Counted from the stretch's first letter, positions 8,659-17,140 are shown. The stretch is 64,000 nt of DNA from Heliobacterium chlorum (GCF_014502795.1 NZ_JACVHF010000001.1:372001-436000), one strand, 5' to 3'. Made by a program: numbers and translations. Notes: generated from the sequence alone by a model not told the origin.

Positions 8659-8683
8659 CAAGTACAAGCGCAAGAGGTACCAT
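8655..8683 (+). promoter_or_regulatory. sigma-A promoter of the rubredoxin-like gene
   Basis: TTGACA (8655-8660), 17-bp spacer, TACCAT (8678-8683). It overlaps the bshA stop codon, so the small gene downstream has its own promoter. Confidence 0.55.
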
Positions 8684-8698
8684 GAAAACGAAAGATAA

Positions 8699-8715
8699 GT
8701 AGTAATCGTTACTAT
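8699..8715. promoter_or_regulatory. 7-3-7 inverted repeat, candidate PerR/Fur-family operator
   Basis: GTAGTAA-TCG-TTACTAT, placed just after the predicted start of transcription. Nearly the same box lies before perR at 10229-10245. An operator here would block the rubredoxin-like gene. Confidence 0.55.
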
Positions 8716-8735
8716 AAAGAACGGAGGTGACAAGA

Positions 8736-8843
8736 ATGGCAGTATATAAGTGTGCAAAATGCGGTGAAGTCATCGAAAAACGTTGCAAACCTGGCAAGTG
8801 CCCCAAATGCGGCGCTGTGAAAGAGGATCTGATTAAACAGTAG
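8736..8843 (+). CDS. RCKP-type rubredoxin-like zinc/iron ribbon protein
   Basis: A 35-aa protein not easily called by length. Two CxxC knuckles (C6/C9 and C22/C25) make a single metal site, with the sequence KRCKPGKCPKCG between and around them. This matches the small RCKP rubredoxin-like family found in anaerobes, which resembles the N-terminal desulforedoxin domain. An excellent ACGGAGGTGA SD precedes ATG 8736. Its own promoter and a PerR-type operator suggest a role in oxygen or peroxide defence as an electron carrier, but that role is inferred from context. Confidence 0.8.
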   Translation: MAVYKCAKCGEVIEKRCKPGKCPKCGAVKEDLIKQ

Positions 8844-8966
8844 CCTATAGGTTTCTCGGAATGGAATCTACAATGAGTAGAACGGCCCGGTGGACAAGGC
8901 ATTCTTGAAGCCGAGGGTGTTTTAAAAACAAGTAGATTTGATTATAATCTGTATATGTAGAAAGAT

Positions 8967-8996
8967 AAAAAGCAGGGAGAAAAGCCCTGCTTTTTC
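8967..8996 (+). terminator. terminator hairpin in the leader of the DUF362 gene
   Basis: AAAAAGCAGGG (8967-8977) and CCCTGC (8985-8990) plus T run form a strong intrinsic terminator that ends 5 nt before the SD of the next gene. It may end the rubredoxin-like transcript, or act as an attenuator if transcription starts at the TATAAT seen at 8943-8948. Confidence 0.75.
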
Positions 8997-9012
8997 TTGT
9001 GGAGGCGATAAA

Positions 9013-10137
9013 ATGTCTGAAGTTTATTTCGTGTCCCGCCGGGCTAAAGCAGGTAAAGGGCTCGTGGACAAACTGCGCAGACTCATCAAAGCGGCCCAGA
9101 TTATGGACTGTGTCAACGAACAGGATCTCGTAGCTGTCAAGATGCACTTTGGTGAGCGGGGGAATACAGGGACCATTCGGCCGCCTTTTGTCGGTGCCGT
9201 CGTGCAAGAAATACGGGAGAAAAAGGCGCGCCCCTTTTTGACCGATACGAACACCCTTTATCGAGGATCCCGGGCCAACGCCGTTGACCATCTGGATACA
9301 GCCATGGAAAACGGCTATGCCTACGCCACTGTCAAGGCGCCGATCATCATTGCCGACGGCTTAGACGGCAAAGACTACCGAAATATTCCAGTGCCTAAGG
9401 GAAAACGTTTGCAAGAAGCCAAGATCGCCGCCGTTCCCTTAGATGCCGACGCCATGATCGTGTTGACCCATTTTAAAGGCCACGAGATGACCGGTTTTGG
9501 CGGAGCTATAAAAAATATGGCTATGGGCCTGGCCTCCCGTTCGGGAAAACTGATCCAACACTCCGATATCAAACCGACTATCAATGAAAAATGCAAAGTC
9601 TGCGGCAAGTGTGTTAAATGGTGCCCTGCGGACGCGATTTCCTTAGCGGAAAGAGCCGTCATCGCCGAGGACCGCTGCATCGGCTGCGGGGAATGCACCG
9701 TCACCTGTCCCCATAAAGCCATCGCTATCAACTGGGCCATCGATCCGGGCTTGCTGCAGGAAAAAATGGCCGAATACGCCTATGCTGCCGTCCGGGAAAA
9801 ACGGGAAAAAGGCAAAATCGCCTTTATCACTTTTGTCACCGACGTCACTCCTGAATGTGACTGCTGCTCCTGGAGCGATACTCCCCTTGTTCCCGATTTG
9901 GGAATACTCGCTTCCTTTGATCCTGTTGCCTTGGATCAAGCTTGTTACGACCTGGTCAATCAAGCGCCTGGTTTGATCGACAACCGACTTGCCGACGCGG
10001 GTCAGGAAAGCACAGCCCCAGGAATGGACAAGTTTCGCATGGTCCATCCCAGTGTCGACGGCACGATTCAACTTCGCCATGCCGAAGAGCTGGGCTTAGG
10101 AACTCGCAAATATAAACTTGTTCGGCTGCCCGAGTAA
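9013..10137 (+). CDS. DUF362 protein with two [4Fe-4S] ferredoxin motifs
   Basis: A 374-aa protein: a DUF362 domain (residues ~1-190 and ~260-374) with a dicluster ferredoxin insert. The iron-sulfur ligands are CKVCGKCVKWCP and CIGCGECTVTCP, near residues 195-235. The family is common in anaerobes and likely passes electrons to an unknown acceptor; no reaction is established. A further C-D-C-C cluster (PECDCCSW) lies near residue 282. The start is ATG 9013 with GGAGGCGA upstream; the frame is open further left but runs through the terminator hairpin. Confidence 0.85.
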   Translation: MSEVYFVSRRAKAGKGLVDKLRRLIKAAQIMDCVNEQDLVAVKMHFGERGNTGTIRPPFVGAVVQEIREKKARPFLTDTNTLYRGSRANAVDHLDTAMENGYAYATVKAPIIIADGLDGKDYRNIPVPKGKRLQEAKIAAVPLDADAMIVLTHFKGHEMTGFGGAIKNMAMGLASRSGKLIQHSDIKPTINEKCKVCGKCVKWCPADAISLAERAVIAEDRCIGCGECTVTCPHKAIAINWAIDPGLLQEKMAEYAYAAVREKREKGKIAFITFVTDVTPECDCCSWSDTPLVPDLGILASFDPVALDQACYDLVNQAPGLIDNRLADAGQESTAPGMDKFRMVHPSVDGTIQLRHAEELGLGTRKYKLVRLPE

Positions 10138-10195
10138 AATCGATCCGATTTCCCGCGATGCCTGCAGATGATGAGAGAAAGGCCTTCTCCCTTGA

Positions 10196-10224
10196 TTGAC
10201 AGTTTTGTTGACATCATATAGAAT
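10196..10224 (+). promoter_or_regulatory. sigma-A promoter of perR
   Basis: TTGACA (10196-10201), 17-bp spacer, TAGAAT (10219-10224). The inverted-repeat operator begins 4 bp after the -10 box, so repressor binding would cover the transcription start. Confidence 0.65.
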
Positions 10225-10228
10225 AATG

Positions 10229-10245
10229 ATAGTGATGATTACTAT
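10229..10245. promoter_or_regulatory. 7-3-7 inverted repeat, candidate PerR autoregulatory operator
   Basis: ATAGTGA-TGA-TTACTAT, a near-perfect inverted repeat with the same TTACTAT half-site as the box at 8699-8715. Position suggests autoregulation by the downstream Fur-family protein. Confidence 0.6.
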
Positions 10246-10271
10246 TTGTATAAAGAAAGGTGGGGAGCGCC

Positions 10272-10673
10272 ATGGGAGCCATCGGACCTCGGATGACAAG
10301 GCAAAAACAGTTGGTCTTAGATATCGTTCAAGGTACAACAAGTCATCCCACGGCAGACTGGGTTTACCAAGAGGCGCGCCGCCAGATTCCCGACATCAGT
10401 TTGGGTACGGTCTACCGTAACCTGAACACCCTGGCCCAACAGGGGATCATTCGGGAAATGACCTACGCCGGTGCCAGTTCCCGTTACGACGGGAACGTGG
10501 AGGCTCACTATCATTTTGTCTGTGAAGACTGTAAGCGCGTTTTTGATATTTTTATCGATCGCGCCGAGAATCTAGACGAAAAGGCCGAGGAACTGAGCGG
10601 ACATGAGATCCAAGGTCATCGTTTAGAATTTTATGGCCGTTGTGCCGAATGCCGCAAGGCGACAGTCTCTTAA
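10272..10673 (+). CDS. perR: Fur-family peroxide-responsive repressor, PerR-like
   Basis: A 133-aa winged-helix metalloregulator. Compared with B. subtilis PerR, the regulatory metal ligands are all present: His in SHPTADW, Asp in RYDG, two His in EAHYHF, and the diagnostic Asp in CEDCKRVFD where Fur has Glu. Structural zinc is held by CEDC and CAEC. Oxidation of the two His would release DNA. ATG 10272 follows AAAGGTGGGG; an upstream GTG at 10260 overlaps that SD. A single-gene unit with its own promoter, operator and terminator. PerR rather than Fur or Zur is inferred from the Asp. Confidence 0.86.
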   Translation: MGAIGPRMTRQKQLVLDIVQGTTSHPTADWVYQEARRQIPDISLGTVYRNLNTLAQQGIIREMTYAGASSRYDGNVEAHYHFVCEDCKRVFDIFIDRAENLDEKAEELSGHEIQGHRLEFYGRCAECRKATVS

Positions 10674-10684
10674 TCTGAACAGGG

Positions 10685-10718
10685 AGCACTGCTGAAGACC
10701 ATTCAGTAGTGCTTTTTT
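10685..10718 (+). terminator. terminator after perR
   Basis: A 12-bp stem, AGCACTGCTGAA (10685-10696) with TTCAGTAGTGCT (10702-10713), loop of 5, then T run. Confidence 0.85.
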
Positions 10719-10801
10719 CTTTTTTTAATCATGTAGGTTGGATGTCTTTGTTATAATGATAATTGTGATTTCGAAACTGAAGATTGGAGGAGTTACCGCC
10801 C

Positions 10802-11302
10802 ATGACCAAAAGCTTGCCTCAAGGGTATGGCGAAGACGGCATTGGTCTGTTGGTCCAGGATCCGCACCACATCTTCATCTACTGGGAACTGACAGAAAAA
10901 ACACGACAAAAAGCTTTACATAACTGGAGTCTTCCCTTTGACACTCCTTGTTTGCTGCGGGTTCAGCAAGAAGATAAGCAAGGAAAGGGTTCCTGCTGGA
11001 ACAGTATCTATCAAGCAGAACTGCCACCGAGCGCTCATCGTTGGTATGTGAGCGGGCTCAGACCGGGGAAGGTCTACCGAGCCCAGATCGGACTGCATAA
11101 CGGTCAAGGAGAATTTATCGCCGTTCTCGGTTCTAAAGGTGTACTGACACCTCCCGTTCAGCCTGTCGGTCCTTGGAATACAGGCCGGCCCGTGGCTGTC
11201 TGTGGCGGTGCAGAGCCGATTGAATTAGAAGACCTTCCACCGGCAGAGTCCATCAGTTCGACCTGCTTTTACGAAAAAAGTGCCGGGGGGAGTTCCCGAT
11301 GA
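10802..11302 (+). CDS. DUF4912 domain protein
   Basis: A 166-aa protein whose body matches DUF4912: GLLVQDPHHIFIYWELT near the N-terminus, then a beta-rich fold with WYVSGLRPGKVYRAQIGL, resembling an immunoglobulin/CBM-like sandwich. The family often stands next to GH57 or alpha-glucan genes and may bind polysaccharide; this is association, not proof. GGAGGAG precedes ATG 10802. Its last 4 nt overlap the start of the GH57-GT4 fusion gene, so translation is coupled. A TATAAT at 10752-10757 may be its -10 box. Confidence 0.8.
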   Translation: MTKSLPQGYGEDGIGLLVQDPHHIFIYWELTEKTRQKALHNWSLPFDTPCLLRVQQEDKQGKGSCWNSIYQAELPPSAHRWYVSGLRPGKVYRAQIGLHNGQGEFIAVLGSKGVLTPPVQPVGPWNTGRPVAVCGGAEPIELEDLPPAESISSTCFYEKSAGGSSR

Positions 11303-14157
11303 AGGCGATGGTAAAGGAACAAAAAGGATACTGGGCCCTTGTCCTGCACGCACACCTGCCTTATGTGCGACATCCAGAACTGCCCCAATTTTTAGAAGAA
11401 CGATGGCTCTTTGAAGCTCTAACCGAGTGTTATCTGCCTCTGACCGAGTCTTGGCTGCGCTTGCGGGAAGAAAAAGTCGACTTTTGTGTCACTTTATCGG
11501 TAACGCCTAGTTTGGCTGCCATGCTGACAGACAACCTGCTGCAACAGCGTTATCGGGAACATCTCGATAAGATGTTGCAACTGGCCGCCCTTGAAGAAAA
11601 ACGCACAGCCGAAGACGAGGACTTTGCCCTGCTGGCTGCCTTGTACCGCCGAAAACTAGAAGGGGCACGGCGGCTCTTCCAAGATGAATGGAACAGCCAA
11701 ATCACGGAAGCTTGGAAATCGCTGGCCCAAAGCGGTCATCTCGATCTATGGACATCGGCAGCCACTCATGGCTTTCTTCCCTATTTGACAGAAAGCAGTT
11801 GGACACCGCAGATTCGCACCGGTGTCCGCCAACACAAAGCCATCTTCGGCATGGAACCGCACGGTCTATGGTTGCCTGAATGCGCCTATGCGCCAGGGCT
11901 AGAAAAGGTGCTGGCTCAGGAAGGGGTCTACTGTTTTGTCGTCGATACAGGGACTTTCCGTAATGCCCATCCCGGGCCGGCCAATCTTTACCAGCCCTTA
12001 GACGTGGGTGCTCAAGTCTCCGCCTTCGCCCGGGATCCTGAGACGTCCCACCAGGTCTGGGATAAAAAATCGGGTTATCCCGGCGACTATGACTATCGGG
12101 AGTTTTATCGTGATATCGGCTATGACCTGCCCTTCGAAACGGTGGCCCCTTTCCTCAGCGGACCAGACCCGGGGGATACAGGATTTAAATATTATCGCAT
12201 CACCGGAGATACTGATCAGAAAGAAGCCTACTGCCACGACCGGGCCATGGAAAAAGTCAATGCCCATGCCGATAACTTTGTCTTCAACCGGGAAGCACAA
12301 ACTACCTACTGGCGCGATCAGATGGATCTCCCGCCTATCGTGGTCTCCCCCTATGACGGAGAACTCTTCGGCCACTGGTGGTATGAGGGACCTGACTTTC
12401 TGGAAGCGGTCCTTCGCCGTCTCGCTTCTCCTGAAACGACCGTACAGATGACTACACCCCGTCGCTACCGGGAGACCTACGGACCCGGTCCGAGCGGACC
12501 GATCGCCTTCAGCACCTGGGGAGAAGATGGCTACGGAAAAGTCTGGCTCAACCCCGCGAACGACTGGATATACCGTCACTTGCACCGGGCCGAGGCAGAA
12601 ATGGTCGCTCTGGCGAAAGCTTTTCCTCAAGCCCAACCTGAGATAAAAAAAGCCTTACATCAAGCGGCGCGGGAGCTGTTGCTGGCACAATCGAGCGACT
12701 GGCCATTTATCATGCACACCGGAACAACTGTCGAATACGCCACCGGTCGACTGGAAGAACACTTGCAGTTGTTCTGGAAGTTGGCCCGATCCCTGCGCAG
12801 CGGGCAAGTCGATGAGACTGCCTTGTCTGAGGCTGAATGGAAGCATCCGATTTTTCGAGATATCGATTACTGTGATTTTGCCGGAGTCCCGGAACCTGAA
12901 GGTAAGTCAGTTCTCTCGCAAAAAGGGTCGAAACCGATCGGACCGATCTGGATGCTCAGTTGGGAATATCCGCCTCGGGTGGTAGGCGGCTTAGGCCGCG
13001 CCGTGGCCGACCTGAGTAAAGCCTTAGCCGCTCGAGGTGTGCCTGTCAAAGTATTTACCTGTGCCGTCCCCGGTTGTCCCGACCGAGAGGTGATCGATGG
13101 GGTCACTGTCATTCGCCTGCCTGTCCCCGGAACGGCGAGCGACGATTTCCTAGGTTGGGTATGGCGTTTCAACTTCGCCCTGCTCTCTGGGGTTATCGCC
13201 GAATCGGCTTCAGAAAAGCCGGCTCTCATCCACGGCCACGATTGGATGGTCGGTATGGCTGCCAAAGAAATCCGGCGCTTGCTCCAGGTGCCCTTGGTCG
13301 TCACCATCCACGCTACTGAGCACGGCCGCCAGCGAGGGATCTGGAATGACCTGCAGCGCAGCATACACAATGAAGAAACAGACCTGTCGAACGCTGCTGA
13401 TGCGCTTATCGCTTGTTCCAATTATATGGCCAAAGAGATCACGACGATCTTTTCGACTCCCTGGGCGGAGATCGCTGTCCTTCCCAATGGCGTCGATCCG
13501 GCGAATCTCATGGCGAAACCCGGAAAAGGGTACGGGATGGAGAAGTTTTGCGGTCCTGGCGATGAAACCATCTTCTATGTGGGCCGGCTCGTTCCCGAAA
13601 AAGGTGTTCAATGGTTGGTTGAGGCCATGCCGAACATCCTCAGTCAACGTCCTCAGGCTCGCTTGATTATCGCCGGCAAAGGTCCTATGATGGAAGAATT
13701 AAAAGAGAAGGCTCTCGCTCTCGCTGTGGAGCACCGGGTTTCCTTCGCTGGTTTTGTCGACGATGACAGCCGGAACCGTCTCATCAGTTCAGCTCAAATC
13801 GCCGTCTTCCCGAGCCTCTATGAACCTTTTGGGATCGTCGCCTTGGAAGCCATGGCCGCCAATACACCGGTCATCGTCAGTGATACAGGCGGTCTCGGTG
13901 AGATCATCCGCACCGGGGAAAACGGCATCAAAGTCCCTCCCGGCGATGTACAAAAATTGGCTGAAGCGGTCATCGCCATGTTACAAGACCGAGAAGGTGC
14001 CAACAAAATGGCTGAAGCGGCCCGTCAGGACGTAGACCAAATCTACTCTTGGGACGTTATCGCCGAAGAGACCATCAAAACATACCAACGAGCCATCCTT
14101 AGTTTTGGCACCTTTGGATTTCTCGCTGTCGAACCGGCAGATGAGATGGTAGGTTAA
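11299..14157 (+). CDS. fused GH57 (DUF1957) glucan-branching enzyme and GT4 glycosyltransferase
   Basis: A 952-aa two-enzyme protein. Residues ~10-530 are a GH57/DUF1957 domain: LHAHLPYVRHPE, the nucleophile motif WLPECAY (Glu194) and the acid motif SPYDGELFGHWW (Asp353), as in GH57 1,4-alpha-glucan branching enzymes. Residues ~548-940 are a GT4 domain with SWEYPPRVVGGLGRAV, IHGHDWM and the EX7E motif EPFGIVALE, close to glycogen-synthase-like transferases. One chain could elongate and branch an alpha-glucan. No glgC or phosphorylase is nearby. It overlaps the DUF4912 gene by 4 nt. Confidence 0.9.
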   Translation: MKAMVKEQKGYWALVLHAHLPYVRHPELPQFLEERWLFEALTECYLPLTESWLRLREEKVDFCVTLSVTPSLAAMLTDNLLQQRYREHLDKMLQLAALEEKRTAEDEDFALLAALYRRKLEGARRLFQDEWNSQITEAWKSLAQSGHLDLWTSAATHGFLPYLTESSWTPQIRTGVRQHKAIFGMEPHGLWLPECAYAPGLEKVLAQEGVYCFVVDTGTFRNAHPGPANLYQPLDVGAQVSAFARDPETSHQVWDKKSGYPGDYDYREFYRDIGYDLPFETVAPFLSGPDPGDTGFKYYRITGDTDQKEAYCHDRAMEKVNAHADNFVFNREAQTTYWRDQMDLPPIVVSPYDGELFGHWWYEGPDFLEAVLRRLASPETTVQMTTPRRYRETYGPGPSGPIAFSTWGEDGYGKVWLNPANDWIYRHLHRAEAEMVALAKAFPQAQPEIKKALHQAARELLLAQSSDWPFIMHTGTTVEYATGRLEEHLQLFWKLARSLRSGQVDETALSEAEWKHPIFRDIDYCDFAGVPEPEGKSVLSQKGSKPIGPIWMLSWEYPPRVVGGLGRAVADLSKALAARGVPVKVFTCAVPGCPDREVIDGVTVIRLPVPGTASDDFLGWVWRFNFALLSGVIAESASEKPALIHGHDWMVGMAAKEIRRLLQVPLVVTIHATEHGRQRGIWNDLQRSIHNEETDLSNAADALIACSNYMAKEITTIFSTPWAEIAVLPNGVDPANLMAKPGKGYGMEKFCGPGDETIFYVGRLVPEKGVQWLVEAMPNILSQRPQARLIIAGKGPMMEELKEKALALAVEHRVSFAGFVDDDSRNRLISSAQIAVFPSLYEPFGIVALEAMAANTPVIVSDTGGLGEIIRTGENGIKVPPGDVQKLAEAVIAMLQDREGANKMAEAARQDVDQIYSWDVIAEETIKTYQRAILSFGTFGFLAVEPADEMVG

Positions 14158-14289
14158 CCAGAAGAACAGACAGAAAGCGGGGCCTGACACCCTTTGGCGA
14201 CAGGCAGGAAACGCCCAAACCCCTGGGGAGAAGAGCCCCCTTTGGGCAGCAAGACAGAACAGAATATTCGAGATAAAGCCAGCGGCACC

Positions 14290-15345
14290 ATGAGCCAAGA
14301 GAATAAGGAACAAGAGCCTCAGGCGAAGGTTACCCTCAACCGCCGTCGTTTTTTCTACGGAGGAGCAGCAGCACTGTCCCTTTTGTCCAGCTTGTTCTGC
14401 GCCTATTGGCTGAATAAGCAAAAAGGACCGACTGCTCTTCCGGCGATCACAGATCTACCTGATTTGCCGGACCGACGGCTTGACCTCACTCGAATGCGCA
14501 ACAATATTTCCATTTTAGCGCAAAAGGATTGGGAAGGAAGATTAGCCGGCAGTCCAGGGCAAGCCAAAGCCGGTGAATATGTGGCACGGCTTTGGAGCAA
14601 CTGGGGCTTAAAACCGAAAGGCGACGGGGAGACCTTCTTTCAGTCATTCCCCGTCCCAGCCTTCTCTCTTTCCCCGGTAAACGGCCGGATGCACCTCGTG
14701 GCGGGGGAGAACAAAGGTAATCTAACTGACAATCTCATCGGTATGATTCCTGGCAGGGATCCGGCACTTCGCCATGAAGTGGTAGCCCTTTCAGCGCACT
14801 ATGATCATCTGGGAAAATGGGATAATCAATTCTATCCCGGTGCGAATGACAATGCATCAGGAGTAGCTGTTCTCTTGGAAATAGCCAAGGCAGCCGCTCA
14901 ATCGCCCCCCCGGCGAAGCCTGGCATTCTTCTTGTTTTCCGGTGAAGAAGGCGGGTTGATCGGGTCAAAGTATTATGTGGAACACCCTTCAATTCCCCTG
15001 GAATCAATGATCGGACTGGTGAATTTAGACACCGTGGCGAACGGTGATAAGGGTGATTTTATTTACTGGTCTTCTGGGAACCTACCTTGGCGTGGAGTGA
15101 TGGAGGAAGCAGCCCGGGCTGCAGACATCCGGTTGCAGCCCCAAGAACGGGGAATGCACAACAGCGATCATTTCCCCTTTGCTGAAAAGGGAGTACCTGC
15201 CATAAGCGTCCTCTCGGGTACATGGCTCGAAGACAACCATACCCCCGGCGATACCCTTTCGATCATTAACACAGAAAAATTGCAGAAAATCGCTGAATGG
15301 AGTTGGCGACTCGTCTACACGTTAGCAGAATCAGCAGGCAAATAG
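14290..15345 (+). CDS. M28-family zinc peptidase, exported
   Basis: A peptidase of about 351 aa. The metal ligands of M28 are all visible: SAHYDHLG, GANDNASG, SGEEGGLIGS, NLDTVANGD and EDNHTPGD. The N-terminus LNRRRFFYGGAAALS is Tat-like (twin Arg followed by Phe) and leads a single hydrophobic segment, so the enzyme is probably exported or anchored outside the membrane. I chose ATG 14290, which puts the Arg pair at residues 18-20; the frame is open from TTG 14194, and TTG 14242 has a GGGGAG upstream, so the start is uncertain. Confidence 0.82.
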   Translation: MSQENKEQEPQAKVTLNRRRFFYGGAAALSLLSSLFCAYWLNKQKGPTALPAITDLPDLPDRRLDLTRMRNNISILAQKDWEGRLAGSPGQAKAGEYVARLWSNWGLKPKGDGETFFQSFPVPAFSLSPVNGRMHLVAGENKGNLTDNLIGMIPGRDPALRHEVVALSAHYDHLGKWDNQFYPGANDNASGVAVLLEIAKAAAQSPPRRSLAFFLFSGEEGGLIGSKYYVEHPSIPLESMIGLVNLDTVANGDKGDFIYWSSGNLPWRGVMEEAARAADIRLQPQERGMHNSDHFPFAEKGVPAISVLSGTWLEDNHTPGDTLSIINTEKLQKIAEWSWRLVYTLAESAGK

Positions 15346-15356
15346 GCGGTGTCAGG

Positions 15357-16376
15357 ATGGAACGATATCTAAAGCAAATCCGGTTTTCAGGTGTAGGCGA
15401 AGAAGGGCAACGGCGGCTTTTATCATCGAAAGTGCTTATCGCCGGTATGGGGGCATTAGGTACCCACCTAGCCAATGCCTTAGCCCGAGCCGGCGTCGGT
15501 CATCTCCTGCTGGCAGACCGGGATTATGTAGAAAAATCGAACCTGCAGAGACAGGTTCTCTATGATGAAGATGATGTAGAAAGGACAATGCCCAAAGCGA
15601 TCGCCGCAAAAAAGAAGCTCCAGTCCATCAACTCAGAAATCAACATCGAAGCGGTCGTAGCCGATCTAGGGTGGTCTAACCTGGAACCACTGCTAGAGGG
15701 CGTTGATCTGGTCGTTGACGGCAGCGACAATTTTGATCTGCGCTTTTTATTGAACGATGCCTGTGTTCGCTCAGCGATTCCCTGGATTTACGGCGGTGTG
15801 ACCGGTGCTCATGGGATGGCCATGGTCGTACTGCCGGAACAAGGTCCCTGTTTGCGTTGTTTAATGCCCAACCCGCCTGCCCCTGGCACCATTCCCACCT
15901 GTGATACGGCTGGCATTCTCGGCCCTGCTATCCAGATGGTGACAGCCTTCCAATCGGTGGAAGCGATCAAAGTGCTGACCGGTCGAGTGCAAGACTTGTC
16001 CCGCGGTCTTTTTTCGGTGGACTTGTGGACAAACCGGTACGATTTGATCGATTTGTCCGAAGCGCGCAGAACTGACTGTCCGGCCTGCAGTCTCCGTGAG
16101 TTCCCTTTCCTGGAAGGTAAGGAAGAGATGCAAGTCATCGCCCTTTGCGGCTCCAATTCTGTACAAATTACCCCCGCCAGGGGAGCAAAGCTGAGATTGG
16201 ATGACATCGCAGAGCGTCTGAAGGTTCTAGGCAAGGTCCAGCAGAACCCCTACTTATTGAAGGTTTCGATAGAACAAATGGAAATAATTCTCTTTGGTGA
16301 CGGCCGGGCCATGATCAAAGGAACCCAAGATCCCCTGGCGGCAAAGGCATTTTATACTCGTTACGTTGGAACTTAG
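15357..16376 (+). CDS. ThiF/MoeB/HesA-family adenylyltransferase
   Basis: A 339-aa E1-like enzyme that adenylates the C-terminus of a ubiquitin-like sulfur carrier. The nucleotide site is GMGALGTHLANALARAGVG, followed by ADRDYVEKSNLQRQ, a DGSDNFDLRFLLND stretch and zinc ligands CLRC and CPAC. A possible catalytic Cys is in PTCDTAG. No ThiS- or MoaD-like gene is adjacent, so thiamine versus molybdopterin use is open. Start ATG 15357 with a weak GTCAGG site. It follows the M28 gene by 11 nt and precedes ubiX by 16 nt. Confidence 0.85.
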   Translation: MERYLKQIRFSGVGEEGQRRLLSSKVLIAGMGALGTHLANALARAGVGHLLLADRDYVEKSNLQRQVLYDEDDVERTMPKAIAAKKKLQSINSEINIEAVVADLGWSNLEPLLEGVDLVVDGSDNFDLRFLLNDACVRSAIPWIYGGVTGAHGMAMVVLPEQGPCLRCLMPNPPAPGTIPTCDTAGILGPAIQMVTAFQSVEAIKVLTGRVQDLSRGLFSVDLWTNRYDLIDLSEARRTDCPACSLREFPFLEGKEEMQVIALCGSNSVQITPARGAKLRLDDIAERLKVLGKVQQNPYLLKVSIEQMEIILFGDGRAMIKGTQDPLAAKAFYTRYVGT

Positions 16377-16392
16377 CAGGAGACAGCACGCA

Positions 16393-16977
16393 ATGAGCAA
16401 TCACCAGCAAAAAGATTATCGCCCCGACTGGGTCGTCGGGATCACCGGTGCCAGCGGCTCCATATACGCATTACGCCTCCTTGAAGTCATGGCGGAGATG
16501 GGCATGCGGCCCCATCTAGTTGTCTCCGAGGCCGGTGAGCGGGTGATCCGGGAAGAAACGGAAAGGACACTCTCTGATCTGGCTAAGCGTTACCCCCTTT
16601 ACGACGTACGAGACGTAGGTGGACCCATCGCCTCAGGCTCTTTTCCAGCAGCAGGGATGATCGTCATTCCTTGCTCCATGCATACTGTGGCAGCGATGGC
16701 GATGGGACTAGCCGATAACTTGTTAACCCGTGCCGCCGATGTGACTCTGAAAGAAGGCCGCCCCTTGATCGTGGTACCTCGGGAAACGCCGCTTCACCTC
16801 ATTCACCTGGAAAACATGGGACGGCTGGCCCAAGCCGGTGCCCGTATCGTGCCTGCTATGCCAGCCTTTTACCACCAACCGACGACTCTCGTCGAACTGA
16901 TCGATTTTGTCGTCGGAAAAGTGTTGGATCAGGCCGGGATCTCCCACCAGCTTTTTAAAAGGTGGGGGATTGAGTAA
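16393..16977 (+). CDS. ubiX: UbiX-type flavin prenyltransferase
   Basis: A 194-aa enzyme that joins a dimethylallyl group to FMN to make prenylated FMN, the cofactor of UbiD-type decarboxylases. Visible are VGITGASGSIYALRLLE (FMN-binding Rossmann start), VIPCSMHTVAAMAMGLADNL and the LIVVPRETPLHLIHLENM stretch. AGGAG at 16378-16382 precedes ATG 16393. No ubiD gene is in the window; in anaerobes the pair can serve menaquinone synthesis or aromatic metabolism. It is last in the operon and followed by a terminator. Confidence 0.93.
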   Translation: MSNHQQKDYRPDWVVGITGASGSIYALRLLEVMAEMGMRPHLVVSEAGERVIREETERTLSDLAKRYPLYDVRDVGGPIASGSFPAAGMIVIPCSMHTVAAMAMGLADNLLTRAADVTLKEGRPLIVVPRETPLHLIHLENMGRLAQAGARIVPAMPAFYHQPTTLVELIDFVVGKVLDQAGISHQLFKRWGIE

Positions 16978-17000
16978 AGTCCAAACAAACGATTTTACGG

Positions 17001-17042
17001 AAGGACCTTCGGTACCCCATGTTGGGACCGGGGTCCTTTTTT
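17001..17042 (+). terminator. terminator after ubiX
   Basis: AAGGACC (17001-17007) pairs with GGTCCTT (17032-17038), with an inner CGGT/ACCG stem, then T run. It separates the upstream operon from the dcw cluster. Confidence 0.75.
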
Positions 17043-17085
17043 CGTGTATACCCTAAAATTTTCCTCATATCAGGGTGAAAAGGGG

Positions 17086-17140
17086 TTGCAATATGGAATG
17101 AAGTGGTGTACGGTGGTAGAAAAGTGGTTTAAAGTGGTGG
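17086..17140 (+). promoter_or_regulatory. mraZ promoter with four MraZ-type repeats
   Basis: A candidate promoter TTGCAA (17086-17091), 17-bp spacer, TACGGT (17109-17114) is overlaid by four GTGGT repeats starting at 17103, 17113, 17124 and 17134, i.e. one per helical turn. MraZ is known to bind tandem GTG(G/T)-type repeats before its own gene. The last repeat also overlaps the probable SD of mraZ. Confidence 0.75.

Noticed and set aside
10752..10766. Third PerR-type box before the DUF4912 gene
   Set aside because: TTATAATGATAATT fits only the left half of a Per box and mostly reflects the -10 TATAAT.
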